A stretch of 64,000 bases of DNA, taken from Akkermansia muciniphila. GTDB taxonomy: Bacteria > Verrucomicrobiota > Verrucomicrobiia > Limisphaerales > UBA9464. Position numbers and translations under genes: made by a program. The notes under the pieces are model-generated. The model was not told where the DNA came from. It saw only the letters and a program-made list of their open reading frames with translations, and ran no database searches. Position 1 is the first letter of the stretch; each line of letters opens with the position of its first letter. Shown piece after piece: positions 1 through 8,297 of the stretch. Location: positions 23,618-87,617 of the forward strand of contig CAMCYJ010000001.1 in the NCBI GenBank assembly GCA_945883815.1. The letters run 5' to 3'.

Positions 1-2
1 CT

Positions 3-851
3 TTGGGACTGGCCGTCGCGCTCTACAACCGGGCCACAGTTGGCCGCCGGAGCGACCGACGCGTCGAGATCACTTCCCCGATCGCTGATGATGCGCGGGC
101 CGGAGCCCTGGCCATGCTGGAGGAGGCTGCCGCTGCGTTCTTCAAGAAGACCCGCGCCCCACGCTTCGGAGTGGATCTTCACCTAGCCGGCGAGGTGCCG
201 ATCGCTCGAGGGCTCGGGTCCAGCGTGACCGCCCGACTCGGCTGCGTGGCCGGACTCAACGCCCTGGCGGGGAGCCCTTTGGATCGACAGGGATTGCTGG
301 AAGTCGTCGCGGCTCTGGAAGGCCATCCCGACAATGCAGCGCCTGCGGTTTTTGGCGGATTCACGGCCGCGGGTTTCGTGGGCTCCGAGGTCCGATGCAT
401 CCGGGTGCCTCTCCCGAGTCAAATCCGCTTGGTGACCTTGATTCCCGACTTCGAGGTCAGCACGCCGGAGGCTCGCAAGCGGGTGCCGCAGACTTTTTCC
501 AAGGCCGACACCATACACATTCTCAATCGCGCTTCACTGGTCACGGCGGCCTTCGCCACCGGACGATTGGAGAGTTTACGCGGCTGCTTCGATGACCGCA
601 TCCACCAACCCTATCGGGCTCCGCTCATCCCAGGCATGGACGCCATTCTGGCGGCCGGCGTGAAAGCCGGAGCCATCGGCGGCTGGCTCAGCGGCAGCGG
701 CTCGACCCTGATGTGCCTGGCCTTGGAAAACCCGGAGGCGGTGGCAACGGCCATGCAGCGGAAAATGCCCAAGGCCGCAGTCCACATCCTCAAGCCTGAC
801 AATGCGGGACTGAAGGTGAGTTTGAAGGAAGGCGCAAAAAAACTGACGTGA
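3..851 (+). CDS. thrB: Homoserine kinase, 5' end cut by the window
   Basis: This GHMP-family kinase phosphorylates L-homoserine with ATP in threonine biosynthesis, in the cytoplasm. The readable frame opens at once with L-G-L-A-V-A-L-Y-N, which matches the segment just after the N-terminal strand of ThrB, so the true start lies before base 1 and only a few tens of residues are missing. The GHMP ATP-binding motif P-I-A-R-G-L-G-S-S is near residue 66, and G-H-P-D-N-A-A-P-A follows near 107. The C-terminal glycine-rich G-G-W-L-S-G-S-G-S motif near residue 227 is also typical of the family. It ends 18 bases before a convergent gene. The family call is firm. Homoserine kinase is preferred over other GHMP kinases because of the G-H-P-D-N-A-A-P motif. 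Confidence 0.9.
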   Translation: MGLAVALYNRATVGRRSDRRVEITSPIADDARAGALAMLEEAAAAFFKKTRAPRFGVDLHLAGEVPIARGLGSSVTARLGCVAGLNALAGSPLDRQGLLEVVAALEGHPDNAAPAVFGGFTAAGFVGSEVRCIRVPLPSQIRLVTLIPDFEVSTPEARKRVPQTFSKADTIHILNRASLVTAAFATGRLESLRGCFDDRIHQPYRAPLIPGMDAILAAGVKAGAIGGWLSGSGSTLMCLALENPEAVATAMQRKMPKAAVHILKPDNAGLKVSLKEGAKKLT

Positions 852-869
852 TGTCCCGCCGGCGCTGGC

Positions 870-2216
870 TCAGATTTGTTCGAAATAGCGCTGCTTTTCC
901 CAGTCGGTCACCGCGTCGCTGAAGGCCTGATGCTCAAGGCGGGCATGGTGGACCGAGAAGTCGACCACGGCATCGCCGAAAGCCTCGCGAGCCAGGCGCG
1001 AGCCGTTGAACAGTTCCGCGGCAGAAATCAGGCTCGAGGGCAGGCGTGGCAACTTCGGATCGAGATAGGCGTTGCCGGTGTAGGGCTCACCGCAATCGAG
1101 CTTCTCATCGATGCCGGCCAACCCAGCGGCAATCATGGCCGCAAAGGCCAAGTACGGATTGGCATCGGCCCCAGGCATCCGGTTCTCCGGGCGGTATCCG
1201 TTGCCGTGACCGACCACACGGAATCCCGTGGTGCGATTGTCTTGGGCCCAAGCCATGCGGGTCGGGGCCCAGCTTCCGGCCTGATAGCGTTTGTAGCTGT
1301 TGATCGTCGGACCGTAAAAGAGGCACAGCTCCGGCGAGTACTTCATGAGCCCGCCCAGGAACTGTCGGAACATCGTGGATCCGCTCTTGGCCTTCGGGTC
1401 CCAGAACAAGTTGCGCCCGCCCTTCCACAAACTCATGTGGATGTGGCAGGAGTTGCCCGCCTCGGTCGGCGCGACCTTGGCCATGAAGCTCACCGACTTG
1501 CCGTGTTGTCCGGCGATTTCCTTGACCCCCTGCTTGAAGATCACGTGCCGGTCGGCCATTTCCATGGCCTCGCCGTAGGTGAAATTGATTTCGTGCTGAC
1601 CCCGGCTCCATTCGCCCTTGCTGCTTTCGATGGGCACGCCGGCGGCGGTCAGGCCATTGCGGATGGCGCGCATCAGCGGCTCATCACGACCGGGCTGCAT
1701 GAGGTGATAATCGATGCGGTAATCGCTCGACGGCTTGAGGTTGCGATATCCGGCTTCGAAGGCGGCTCCGTAGGTTTGCTCGTAGAGGTAGAACTCGAGC
1801 TCGCTCGCGCAGAAACAAGTGAGGCCACGTTCCTGGAGCCGGTCCAACTGACGTCGCAGCACCGAGCGCGGGGCTTCGGCCACCGGAGCGCCGCCCGCAT
1901 GTCGGAAATCGCACAAGACCAACGCCGAGCCCGGGAGCCACGGCATCAAACGGAATGTGGCTTGGTCGGGAACCATTTCAAAATCGCCGAACCCAGTGTC
2001 CCAATTGGCCACACCGAAGCCATCCAGCGGGTCCATGTCGAGATTGACGGTCAGCAAATAACTGCACCCGTGGGTGCCGTGGGAAACCACCGACTCCAGA
2101 AAATGGCCGGCGTGAAAGCGCTTCCCCACCAAGCGACCGAAGGGGTCAGGAATGGCGACCAGAACCGTGTCGACGGCGCCCGACTTCACCTGGGCCTTGA
2201 GTTGTTGGAGAGTCAT
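870..2216 (-). CDS. Glutamine-synthetase-like gamma-glutamylamine ligase (PuuA/GlnA4 type)
   Basis: A 448-residue protein of the glutamine synthetase superfamily. The N-terminal beta-grasp part covers about residues 10-100 and the catalytic domain about 110-440. Visible metal and ATP-site motifs are E-L-E-F-Y-L-Y-E (139-146), G-Q-H-E-I-N (206-211) and A-G-N-S-C-H-I-H-M-S-L (253-263). The variant form of the H-x-H motif and the N-R-M-P-G-A-D-A-N-P-Y segment resemble gamma-glutamylpolyamine or gamma-glutamylethanolamide synthetases more than housekeeping GlnA. It is the last of four minus-strand genes with a GATase, an Fe-alcohol dehydrogenase and an aldehyde dehydrogenase, 46 bases after the aldehyde dehydrogenase. 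From this context I infer ATP-dependent gamma-glutamylation of an amine as the first step of catabolism. The substrate is unknown. Ordinary ammonia assimilation is unlikely but not excluded. Confidence 0.8.
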   Translation of the reverse strand: MTLQQLKAQVKSGAVDTVLVAIPDPFGRLVGKRFHAGHFLESVVSHGTHGCSYLLTVNLDMDPLDGFGVANWDTGFGDFEMVPDQATFRLMPWLPGSALVLCDFRHAGGAPVAEAPRSVLRRQLDRLQERGLTCFCASELEFYLYEQTYGAAFEAGYRNLKPSSDYRIDYHLMQPGRDEPLMRAIRNGLTAAGVPIESSKGEWSRGQHEINFTYGEAMEMADRHVIFKQGVKEIAGQHGKSVSFMAKVAPTEAGNSCHIHMSLWKGGRNLFWDPKAKSGSTMFRQFLGGLMKYSPELCLFYGPTINSYKRYQAGSWAPTRMAWAQDNRTTGFRVVGHGNGYRPENRMPGADANPYLAFAAMIAAGLAGIDEKLDCGEPYTGNAYLDPKLPRLPSSLISAAELFNGSRLAREAFGDAVVDFSVHHARLEHQAFSDAVTDWEKQRYFEQI

Positions 2217-2262
2217 GAGGAATGGAGTGCGATGGCGTTGGAAGAGGGTTCGGCCGCGGACA

Positions 2263-3690
2263 TTATTCGGCCACGTAGACGTTCTTCACTTCCGAGTAGC
2301 CTTCCATCGCGGCCATACCCAGATCGCGGCCGAGGCCACTTTGCTTAAATCCACCGAACGGAGCCTCAACGTGAACGCTGCTGTGGCTGTTGATGGACAA
2401 CACACCGCTCTGGACCGCGCGTGAAACCCGGAGTGCGCGCGAGAGGTTTTGGGTCCACACCGATCCGCTGAGTCCGTAAGGAGACGCGTTCACGTCGCGC
2501 AGCATTTCTGCTTCGTCGTCGAAGGGGACGACCGCCGCGACGGGGCCGAAGATTTCCTCGCGCCAGCAGCGGTGTTCTGGGGCGACACCGGTGAGAATCG
2601 CGGGCTCGAGGTAGAAACCCGCCGAAGGCAGGCGTCCGCCGCCGCACACCACCGTGCTGCCATTGCGTCGGGCGTCGGCCAGGTAGTCTTCGACCGTCTG
2701 CCGCTGCGACGACGACACCATGGGCCCGAGTTGGGTGGCTTCGTTGTTGGGATCGCCCACGATGAGTTTGCGCGTGGCCGCCGCAAAGCGTTCGACAAAC
2801 TTCTCGAAGACAGGCCGCTCGACATAAACACGGCTTCGGGCGCAGCAATCTTGGCCCGTGTTGGCGAAGACAGACATCGGCGCCGCATCGGCGGCCTTTT
2901 CCCAATCGGCGTCGGCAAAGACGATGTTGGGGGACTTGCCGCCCAGTTCGAGCGACACCCGCGTGAGGTTGCGCGCGGCCAATTCCATGATCCGGCGGCC
3001 CACTTCGGTGGAACCCGTGAACGACACCTTGCGAATCAACGGGTGGGTGACCAGCGCGTCGCCCAGCGTACCGCCGGGGCCGGTGATGACTTGCAAGATG
3101 CCAGCGGGCAATCCGGCTGCGTGGGCAAGTTCACCCAATTTGAGCGCGGTGAGCGGGGAGATCGAGGCCGGCTTGAGCAGCACGGCATTTCCGGCGGCCA
3201 GCGCTGGCGCCACCTTCCAGCAGGCGATGGCGAAGGGGAAATTCCACGGAACGATGGCCGAGACGACACCGAGCGGTTGGCGCAAGGTGAAGTCGAGCCC
3301 GCCACGCGCCACCGGAATCGTCTGACCGAAGAACCGGCTGATGCCGCCTGCGTAGTATTCGAAGACCCGGGCTCCGAGCGCGACTTCGTCCCGGGCGTCG
3401 GCCAGCGGCTTGCCCACGTGCATCACTTCGAGGCGAGCCAACTCCTCGGCGTTTTCGCGGATCACGGCGGCGATCTTGAACAACACCGCCGCCCGCTTCC
3501 CGGGGGCGAGATCACGCCAGCCATTTTCAAAGGCGCTGTGGGCCGAAACCACGGCCGCATCGACTTCCTTCACGGTGGCCGCGTCGATCTCGGCGAACAC
3601 CTCGGCCGTGGCCGGATTGACCAAGCGGGTCTTCGGCGTGCCATCGACACCGGTGTAGCGACCGTCCAAGAACAATTGGTGGGGAATCAT
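2263..3690 (-). CDS. Aldehyde dehydrogenase (NAD(P)+), PuuC/betaine-aldehyde type
   Basis: A 475-residue aldehyde dehydrogenase that oxidises an aldehyde to the acid with NAD(P)+. The frame is open upstream to 4113 but overlaps the next gene, so I chose the ATG at 3690 (M-I-P-H-Q-L-F), where family homology begins. Conserved residues are visible: N150 in P-W-N-F-P-F, K173 in L-L-K-P-A, the G-S-T-E-V-G cofactor loop (226-231), general base E248 in L-E-L-G-G-K, and nucleophile C282 in G-Q-D-C-C-A. The length matches the family. It lies between the Fe-alcohol dehydrogenase and the glutamine-synthetase-like ligase on the same strand. Its likely job is to oxidise the aldehyde made by the neighbouring alcohol dehydrogenase, probably while it carries a gamma-glutamyl group. 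The enzyme class is certain and the substrate is inferred. Confidence 0.88.
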   Translation of the reverse strand: MIPHQLFLDGRYTGVDGTPKTRLVNPATAEVFAEIDAATVKEVDAAVVSAHSAFENGWRDLAPGKRAAVLFKIAAVIRENAEELARLEVMHVGKPLADARDEVALGARVFEYYAGGISRFFGQTIPVARGGLDFTLRQPLGVVSAIVPWNFPFAIACWKVAPALAAGNAVLLKPASISPLTALKLGELAHAAGLPAGILQVITGPGGTLGDALVTHPLIRKVSFTGSTEVGRRIMELAARNLTRVSLELGGKSPNIVFADADWEKAADAAPMSVFANTGQDCCARSRVYVERPVFEKFVERFAAATRKLIVGDPNNEATQLGPMVSSSQRQTVEDYLADARRNGSTVVCGGGRLPSAGFYLEPAILTGVAPEHRCWREEIFGPVAAVVPFDDEAEMLRDVNASPYGLSGSVWTQNLSRALRVSRAVQSGVLSINSHSSVHVEAPFGGFKQSGLGRDLGMAAMEGYSEVKNVYVAE

Positions 3691-3776
3691 GGTTGGGGAA
3701 ACTGGAGAGAAATGGAAATCGGGGGACTCGTGAGCGACGTGGGAAATGTGGGCAATGCGGCCAAAGTCGGGGGCTA

Positions 3777-4931
3777 TCAGAGCACTTCGAGGTAGAGAGC
3801 ACGCAAGTCGGCAACGGTGACCGGAACGGCATTGGTCTGATGGCAGGGGTCTTCCCAGGCTTGGGCTACGAGTGCATCGAGGTGCTCGGGTTTCACGCCA
3901 AACTGCGAGAGCTTTTTGTTCAGACCCAGGCCCGCGAGGAACGATTCCACAAACGCGATCGTCACCCGGTCGGCCTCGGCGTCGGAGAGTTGAATAACCT
4001 CCAGGCCTGCGGCTTGTCCCACGCGTCGATACAGTCCCGGACGGCGCGCGCTGCACAGCCGCATGCTGGCCACCAAACACAGCGCATTGGCCAATCCATG
4101 GTGCATTCCGCAAATGGAAGACAGCGGGTGTGCCAGTGAATGAACCACTCCCAAATCTTTCTGAAAAGCCACGGCACCCATGGCCGCCGCCACCAGCATG
4201 TGACCGCGGGCCGTCAGGTCCTTGCCATCGCGATAGGCTTTGGGCAGGGCATCAAAAATCAGCCGGGCTCCTTCGAGAGCGATGCCATCGCACATCGGAT
4301 GGAACGACGGGCACGTGAAGCTCTCGATGCAGTGCGTAAGCGCATCGGCCCCGGTTGCGGCCGTGAGGTGCGGAGGCAATCCCACGGTCAGAACGGGATC
4401 GAGAATGACCAATTTGGCCAGCATCTCCGGATTGAAGAGCACCGCCTTGCGATGCGTGGCGTCGAGGGTGATCACCGAACTGCGTCCCACTTCGCTGCCG
4501 GTTCCGGCCGTTGTGGGAATTGCTACCAGCGGCAGCAGGCCACTCCAGTCGGACTCATCGTAGAACTTGGCGAGATCGAATCCGGGGCGGCGGGCCAGGA
4601 GTCGGGCGGCCTTGCCGGCGTCGAGAGGGCTTCCGCCACCGATGGCGACCACGCCGTCACACTGGTTTTCCCGCAGGGCCGCTGCTGCTTGGCGCACGTC
4701 TTCCTCGATGGGGTTCGGATGCACTCCGTCGAAGACAAACCAGGTCTTGCCTTGATTGCTGGCACCCAGCACTGAAGCAAGTTGCGCGAATGCCTCGGTC
4801 TTCACCAAACCACCGTCGGTCACCACGAGCGGACGAGACACGCCCAGCTTGGTCATTGCGGCGGGCAATTCGGCCAGCGCTCCGGCGCCGTAGATTGTTC
4901 GAGTCGGGAAGGAAAAGGCAGTCAGGCTCAT
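3777..4931 (-). CDS. Iron-containing alcohol dehydrogenase
   Basis: A 384-residue group III (Fe-dependent) alcohol dehydrogenase. The N-terminal dinucleotide-binding half carries G-G-G-S-P-L-D (98-104) and P-T-T-A-G-T-G-S-E (139-147). The C-terminal helical half holds the probable metal ligands D196, H200, H264 and H278, seen in G-A-D-A-L-T-H and in H-S-L-A-H-P-L with C-G-M-H-H-G. Length is normal for the family. It lies between the GATase (gap 49 bases) and the aldehyde dehydrogenase, so it probably makes the aldehyde that the next enzyme oxidises. Classical putrescine gamma-glutamylation uses an FAD amine oxidase at this step. An alcohol dehydrogenase instead points to an amino alcohol such as ethanolamine or an aminopropanol. 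That substrate is an inference. Confidence 0.88.
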   Translation of the reverse strand: MSLTAFSFPTRTIYGAGALAELPAAMTKLGVSRPLVVTDGGLVKTEAFAQLASVLGASNQGKTWFVFDGVHPNPIEEDVRQAAAALRENQCDGVVAIGGGSPLDAGKAARLLARRPGFDLAKFYDESDWSGLLPLVAIPTTAGTGSEVGRSSVITLDATHRKAVLFNPEMLAKLVILDPVLTVGLPPHLTAATGADALTHCIESFTCPSFHPMCDGIALEGARLIFDALPKAYRDGKDLTARGHMLVAAAMGAVAFQKDLGVVHSLAHPLSSICGMHHGLANALCLVASMRLCSARRPGLYRRVGQAAGLEVIQLSDAEADRVTIAFVESFLAGLGLNKKLSQFGVKPEHLDALVAQAWEDPCHQTNAVPVTVADLRALYLEVL

Positions 4932-4980
4932 GTTTGTTTGGTGGGAAGAGAATGGTTCAATCGCGCCGAAGGTCCAAGGG

Positions 4981-5724
4981 TCATCCTCGGACGAAATGAT
5001 GCAGAAAGTTGTGCAGGATGAGTCGTCCAGCCGGTGTGGGCTTCAGGTTGTCCAACACCTGGTCTAGGTCGAAGCGAACGCGGGGGCGCCAGAGATCGCG
5101 CCGCGGATTCCAGATGAGGCGGAGCGTGTCGGGATCTGTCTCCGGGTGGAACTGCACACCATGGAGCAGCCCTGTGGAATCGTGCATGCCCTGGATCGCA
5201 GCGAACGTCCCCGCTACGGTGTGAATCAACCCTGCGGGAAGATCGGAGACCACGTCCGAGTGACTCGAGAGCGCGTCGAATGCGTCGGGGATTCCGTCGA
5301 AAAGCTTCGAGGATCGACCGGCGGGAGTCAGCGTGACCGGAGTATTGCCCAACTCCAACCCCTGAGGGTGCGGTGCCACCTTGGCTCCCAAAACCCGGCC
5401 CATGAGTTGGTGTCCATAGCACACACCGAGGACCGGCACACCGGCGTCGCGGCAGCGCAGGATCCACTCGCCGACCTGGAGATTCACCGCATCATCATTC
5501 CAGGCGTCGCGCGGCGAACCGCTCAGAATCACCCCATCCCAATCACCGGGGGAATAGGTGCGGTTGATGTCGTTGTCGACCCCGGCGCGGCACCACTCCA
5601 CGGGGAGCGATTTCGGGGTCCACCGGCTGAACCAACCGCAGACATCGCGTCGCGGATCCGGATCCAAACCCGGCGGCCAAATGACTGAATCCACCAGCAG
5701 CACCCGTCTTTTTCGCATCGCCAT
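4981..5724 (-). CDS. Class I glutamine amidotransferase-like hydrolase
   Basis: A 247-residue stand-alone class I GATase domain. The catalytic triad is visible: C102 in G-V-C-Y-G-H-Q-L, and H193 with E195 in Q-F-H-P-E-T. Such single-domain proteins, with no attached synthetase, include gamma-glutamyl hydrolases. It is the first gene of the four-gene minus-strand cluster, 49 bases before the Fe-alcohol dehydrogenase. The likely role is hydrolysis of the gamma-glutamyl amide at the end of the pathway, releasing glutamate and an amino acid. This is PuuD-like in logic, although PuuD proper is usually recognised by a slightly different motif set. It could instead transfer amide nitrogen to the ligase. 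The start M-A-M-R-K-R-R is chosen as the only ATG before the first strand. Confidence 0.8.
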   Translation of the reverse strand: MAMRKRRVLLVDSVIWPPGLDPDPRRDVCGWFSRWTPKSLPVEWCRAGVDNDINRTYSPGDWDGVILSGSPRDAWNDDAVNLQVGEWILRCRDAGVPVLGVCYGHQLMGRVLGAKVAPHPQGLELGNTPVTLTPAGRSSKLFDGIPDAFDALSSHSDVVSDLPAGLIHTVAGTFAAIQGMHDSTGLLHGVQFHPETDPDTLRLIWNPRRDLWRPRVRFDLDQVLDNLKPTPAGRLILHNFLHHFVRG

Positions 5725-5825
5725 CGTCGGTGTTGAGCAAACGGCAGTCGATCAGCCCATGGCGAGCGGATTTTGAGAGAAGGTCACGGAAGCTGGCTTT
5801 ACGAGACGAACAGAGACTCAGTCTT

Positions 5826-6836
5826 TCAGAGTATTTCTGGTAATCCCACGGCATCGACCCGCAGGTCTCGCAGCGTAGAAAGATTCGTCCAGGGAGTTCC
5901 GCGAATGGGCCGGGCTCCATCTTTGCGTTTCGCGCCAAAAAGCGAGCGGTACCGGTGAAAAACCCCGTTCACAAACTCTCGAGACCCCAACGCCACCCCA
6001 TCCGTCAGGTGCCGAACGCGCAGCCGCAAGACTTCGGCCTCACTCAACCGCCCGCCCTGGCTCATCACCCGTCGAATAGCCTCCCGATCCAGTGCTTGCT
6101 TCGAGCTGTGCCCGCTGACACCTCCCTGAGCGAACAGCAGTTCACGGTATTGCGCCGCAGCAGCGATCCAACGGCGCTCTGAGAAGGCACTCATCAGCCC
6201 GTGTTGGATCTCCTTCTGGCCCACCAAAGCGGCCGCATATCCGCAGAATCGGTAATGCTTCGGATCGCTCACCAAGCCAGCGCGGACCGGATTCAGGTCG
6301 ATATAGGCGGCCACAGCCCGCAGAGCCTCCGGAGAATCCTCCACCAGAACACTTTTAAAACGCTCCGCCCACAAAGTGCCGAATCGACCTGTTTGACGGT
6401 TATACCAACGACTGAAGCGCTGCTTGAACTCCTTCATGAACACCGACACATCTCCCATTCGGCCCAGAAGCGTTTCCCGGACATGGACTGGCATTCGCCC
6501 GTGTTCCTTCATCGAATCCCGGGCCAAAACCACCAAAATCCCGTTCCGCCCATAGAAATCTTCGGCTCTGCGGAACACCTCCCCATCGCTCAGAGGCACC
6601 GCCAGCGGCACGCGCACCAGCACATGGAAATGGTTCCCCATCATGCAATACGTAATCACCTCCATCCCGCAAAACCGAGCCAAGCGCATCAACAGCGCAG
6701 CCAGCCTCTCCTTGCATGCCTCATCCAGCAGCAACTGCCCCCCCACCGTCCTGGAAACACAGTGATAAACAGCCCCACCCACCCCTTTGATCCGTGCCAA
6801 CCGCATGCCCAACACCTTACCCATCAAAATACTCAT
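5826..6836 (-). CDS. REP-associated tyrosine transposase (RAYT, Y1 family)
   Basis: A single-domain HUH transposase of the IS200-like Y1 superfamily, about 336 residues from the ATG at 6836. M-R-L-A-R-I-K at 6806 is the alternative start, where homology begins. The N-terminal Y-H-C-V-S-R motif, the metal-binding H-F-H of M-M-G-N-H-F-H-V-L-V, and the region with W-A-E-R-F-K-S-V-L and A-Y-I-D-L-N-P-V-R-A-G-L-V are all typical of RAYT proteins. These enzymes bind and process REP palindromes and usually exist as single non-mobile copies. The gene starts head-to-head with a secreted propeller gene. Between them is an AT-rich region containing CCTGTC (6853-6858), the core shared with the intergenic arrays elsewhere in this window. 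Dispersed hairpins or repeats in this genome are candidate substrates. Confidence 0.9.
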   Translation of the reverse strand: MSILMGKVLGMRLARIKGVGGAVYHCVSRTVGGQLLLDEACKERLAALLMRLARFCGMEVITYCMMGNHFHVLVRVPLAVPLSDGEVFRRAEDFYGRNGILVVLARDSMKEHGRMPVHVRETLLGRMGDVSVFMKEFKQRFSRWYNRQTGRFGTLWAERFKSVLVEDSPEALRAVAAYIDLNPVRAGLVSDPKHYRFCGYAAALVGQKEIQHGLMSAFSERRWIAAAAQYRELLFAQGGVSGHSSKQALDREAIRRVMSQGGRLSEAEVLRLRVRHLTDGVALGSREFVNGVFHRYRSLFGAKRKDGARPIRGTPWTNLSTLRDLRVDAVGLPEIL

Positions 6837-6915
6837 GTCTACAAATATTGAACCTGTCACTTTATATTTATTTTGGTTTGACTGGGGGGTGGGGTTGTTT
6901 TATCGAAGTGAAGTT
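6837..6915. promoter_or_regulatory. Divergent AT-rich promoter region with a CCTGTC motif
   Basis: A 79-base gap separates the divergent RAYT gene and the propeller gene. Bases 6841-6880 are strikingly AT-rich for this genome. CCTGTCAC lies at 6853-6860, read as GTGACAGG toward the transposase. TTGAAC at 6848-6853 and TATTTT at 6869-6874 could form a weak sigma-70 promoter for the plus-strand gene, but the 15-base spacing is short. The function is inferred from position only. Confidence 0.4.
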
Positions 6916-8157
6916 ATGGCGATTCGCAGATCTTGGTTGGCTTGTTCCTTGGGGGCGCTGGCGGCGGTTTCTGCCTGGGGGGCGGATTGGCCTCAGTGGC
7001 GGGGGGAAGCGCGCCGGGATCATTCTCCGGACAAGGGCCTACTGACTCAGTGGCCTCAGGAGGGGCCCAAGCGGCTTTGGCTCTTCGAAAACGCGGGGCT
7101 GGGCTATGCGGGCTATTCGATCGCGAGGGGTTCTCTGTTCACGATGGGACTCCGGGAGGGTCAGGAGTTCCTGATCGCGCTGGATGCTTCGAGTGGCAAG
7201 GAATTGTGGAGCTCCCCCGCTGGGACGCGGTACCCGAACGACTGGGGCGACGGCCCTCGAATGACTCCCACGGTGGACGGTGACCGCGTCTTCGCCATCG
7301 GCGGTCAGGGGTTGTTGATCTGCGTCCATGCGAAGGACGGAAAACAAATCTGGTCAAAGAATCTGGTGACCGATCTGGGCGGGAAACTCCAGGACTGGGG
7401 GTACACCGAGTCCCCCTTGGTGGTCGGCGATATGGTGATTTGTTCGCCCGGCGGATCTCAGGGAACTCTGGCAGCCTTGGACAAATCCTCTGGCGCCGTC
7501 CGGTGGCGCTCCAAGGACATCACCGAAAATGCCCAGTATTCGTCCCCTATCCTGATCCAACACGAAGGCCAATCTCAGGTGGTGCAATTGGTGATGAACC
7601 AGTTCTTCGGAGTTTCACCCAAGGACGGTTCGGTGCTCTGGAAGAAGAATTTTCCGGGACGAGTTGCCGTGATTCCGACGCCTATTTATGAGGACGGGAT
7701 CGTTTATGTGACGGCTGGCTATGGTGTCGGTTGCGAGGCCATTGGCTTGGGCAAGGGCAACACGGTCGAGCCTCTCTACTCGAACAAGGTGATGAAGAAC
7801 CACCACGGCGGCGTGGTCTGCGTCGATGGTCACTTGTACGGCCATTCCGATGGCGCCGGCTGGGTTTGCCAGGAATTGAAGACGGGCAAAGAAGTCTGGT
7901 CGCACAAAGGATTTGGAAAGGGTTCGGTCACCTACGCCGATGGCAAATTGATCTGCTTGGATGAGCGCAGCGGAGATGTCGCTCTAGTTGAAGCCAGCAC
8001 TCAGGGTTGGAAGGAAATCAGCCGCTTCAAACTCAACCCGCTGACCTCAAAACGCAGCCCGCAAGGCGGCATCTGGCCACACCCCGTGATCGTCAATGGT
8101 CGACTCTACCTGCGGGATCAGGAGTTGCTCCACTGCTTCGATGTGAAGTCGAAGTAG
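6916..8157 (+). CDS. Secreted PQQ-like beta-propeller protein
   Basis: A 413-residue exported protein. I chose ATG 6916 because it gives a short basic start (M-A-I-R-R-S), a hydrophobic stretch and an A-x-A-type signal cleavage near residue 23. Mature D-W-P-Q-W-R-G follows directly, a motif that opens many planctomycete and verrucomicrobial quinoprotein-like propellers. Repeated blades carry G-K-E-L-W-S-S-P, G-K-Q-I-W-S-K, G-A-V-R-W-R-S and G-K-E-V-W-S-H, the usual A-x-D/G-x-x-x-G-K-x-x-W pattern. These proteins resemble BamB and PQQ alcohol dehydrogenases but usually lack a proven cofactor. Substrate and partners are unknown. A second paralogue lies at 16210-17499. Confidence 0.85.
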   Translation: MAIRRSWLACSLGALAAVSAWGADWPQWRGEARRDHSPDKGLLTQWPQEGPKRLWLFENAGLGYAGYSIARGSLFTMGLREGQEFLIALDASSGKELWSSPAGTRYPNDWGDGPRMTPTVDGDRVFAIGGQGLLICVHAKDGKQIWSKNLVTDLGGKLQDWGYTESPLVVGDMVICSPGGSQGTLAALDKSSGAVRWRSKDITENAQYSSPILIQHEGQSQVVQLVMNQFFGVSPKDGSVLWKKNFPGRVAVIPTPIYEDGIVYVTAGYGVGCEAIGLGKGNTVEPLYSNKVMKNHHGGVVCVDGHLYGHSDGAGWVCQELKTGKEVWSHKGFGKGSVTYADGKLICLDERSGDVALVEASTQGWKEISRFKLNPLTSKRSPQGGIWPHPVIVNGRLYLRDQELLHCFDVKSK

Positions 8158-8297
8158 GATCGCCTACAACCAACGACAGCGGTCCGGATGTTTGTCGAGG
8201 GGCTTTGCGGGGGCGCATGGTGACAGGCGCGGTCCTCGCGACATTCTAGCGTTGTCCGCCTGTGAATCAGGCTCTTTGCGGAGACCTTTGCACCATC

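Noticed and set aside
876-2348. 490-codon plus-strand ORF opposite the glutamine-synthetase-like gene
   Set aside because: The minus-strand frame shows intact metal-binding motifs, while this one has no homology and many unusual residue runs.
8158-8297. Extra GTGACAGG near 8219 as another array member
   Set aside because: It is a single isolated copy between convergent gene ends, with no second motif nearby, so it is likely chance.
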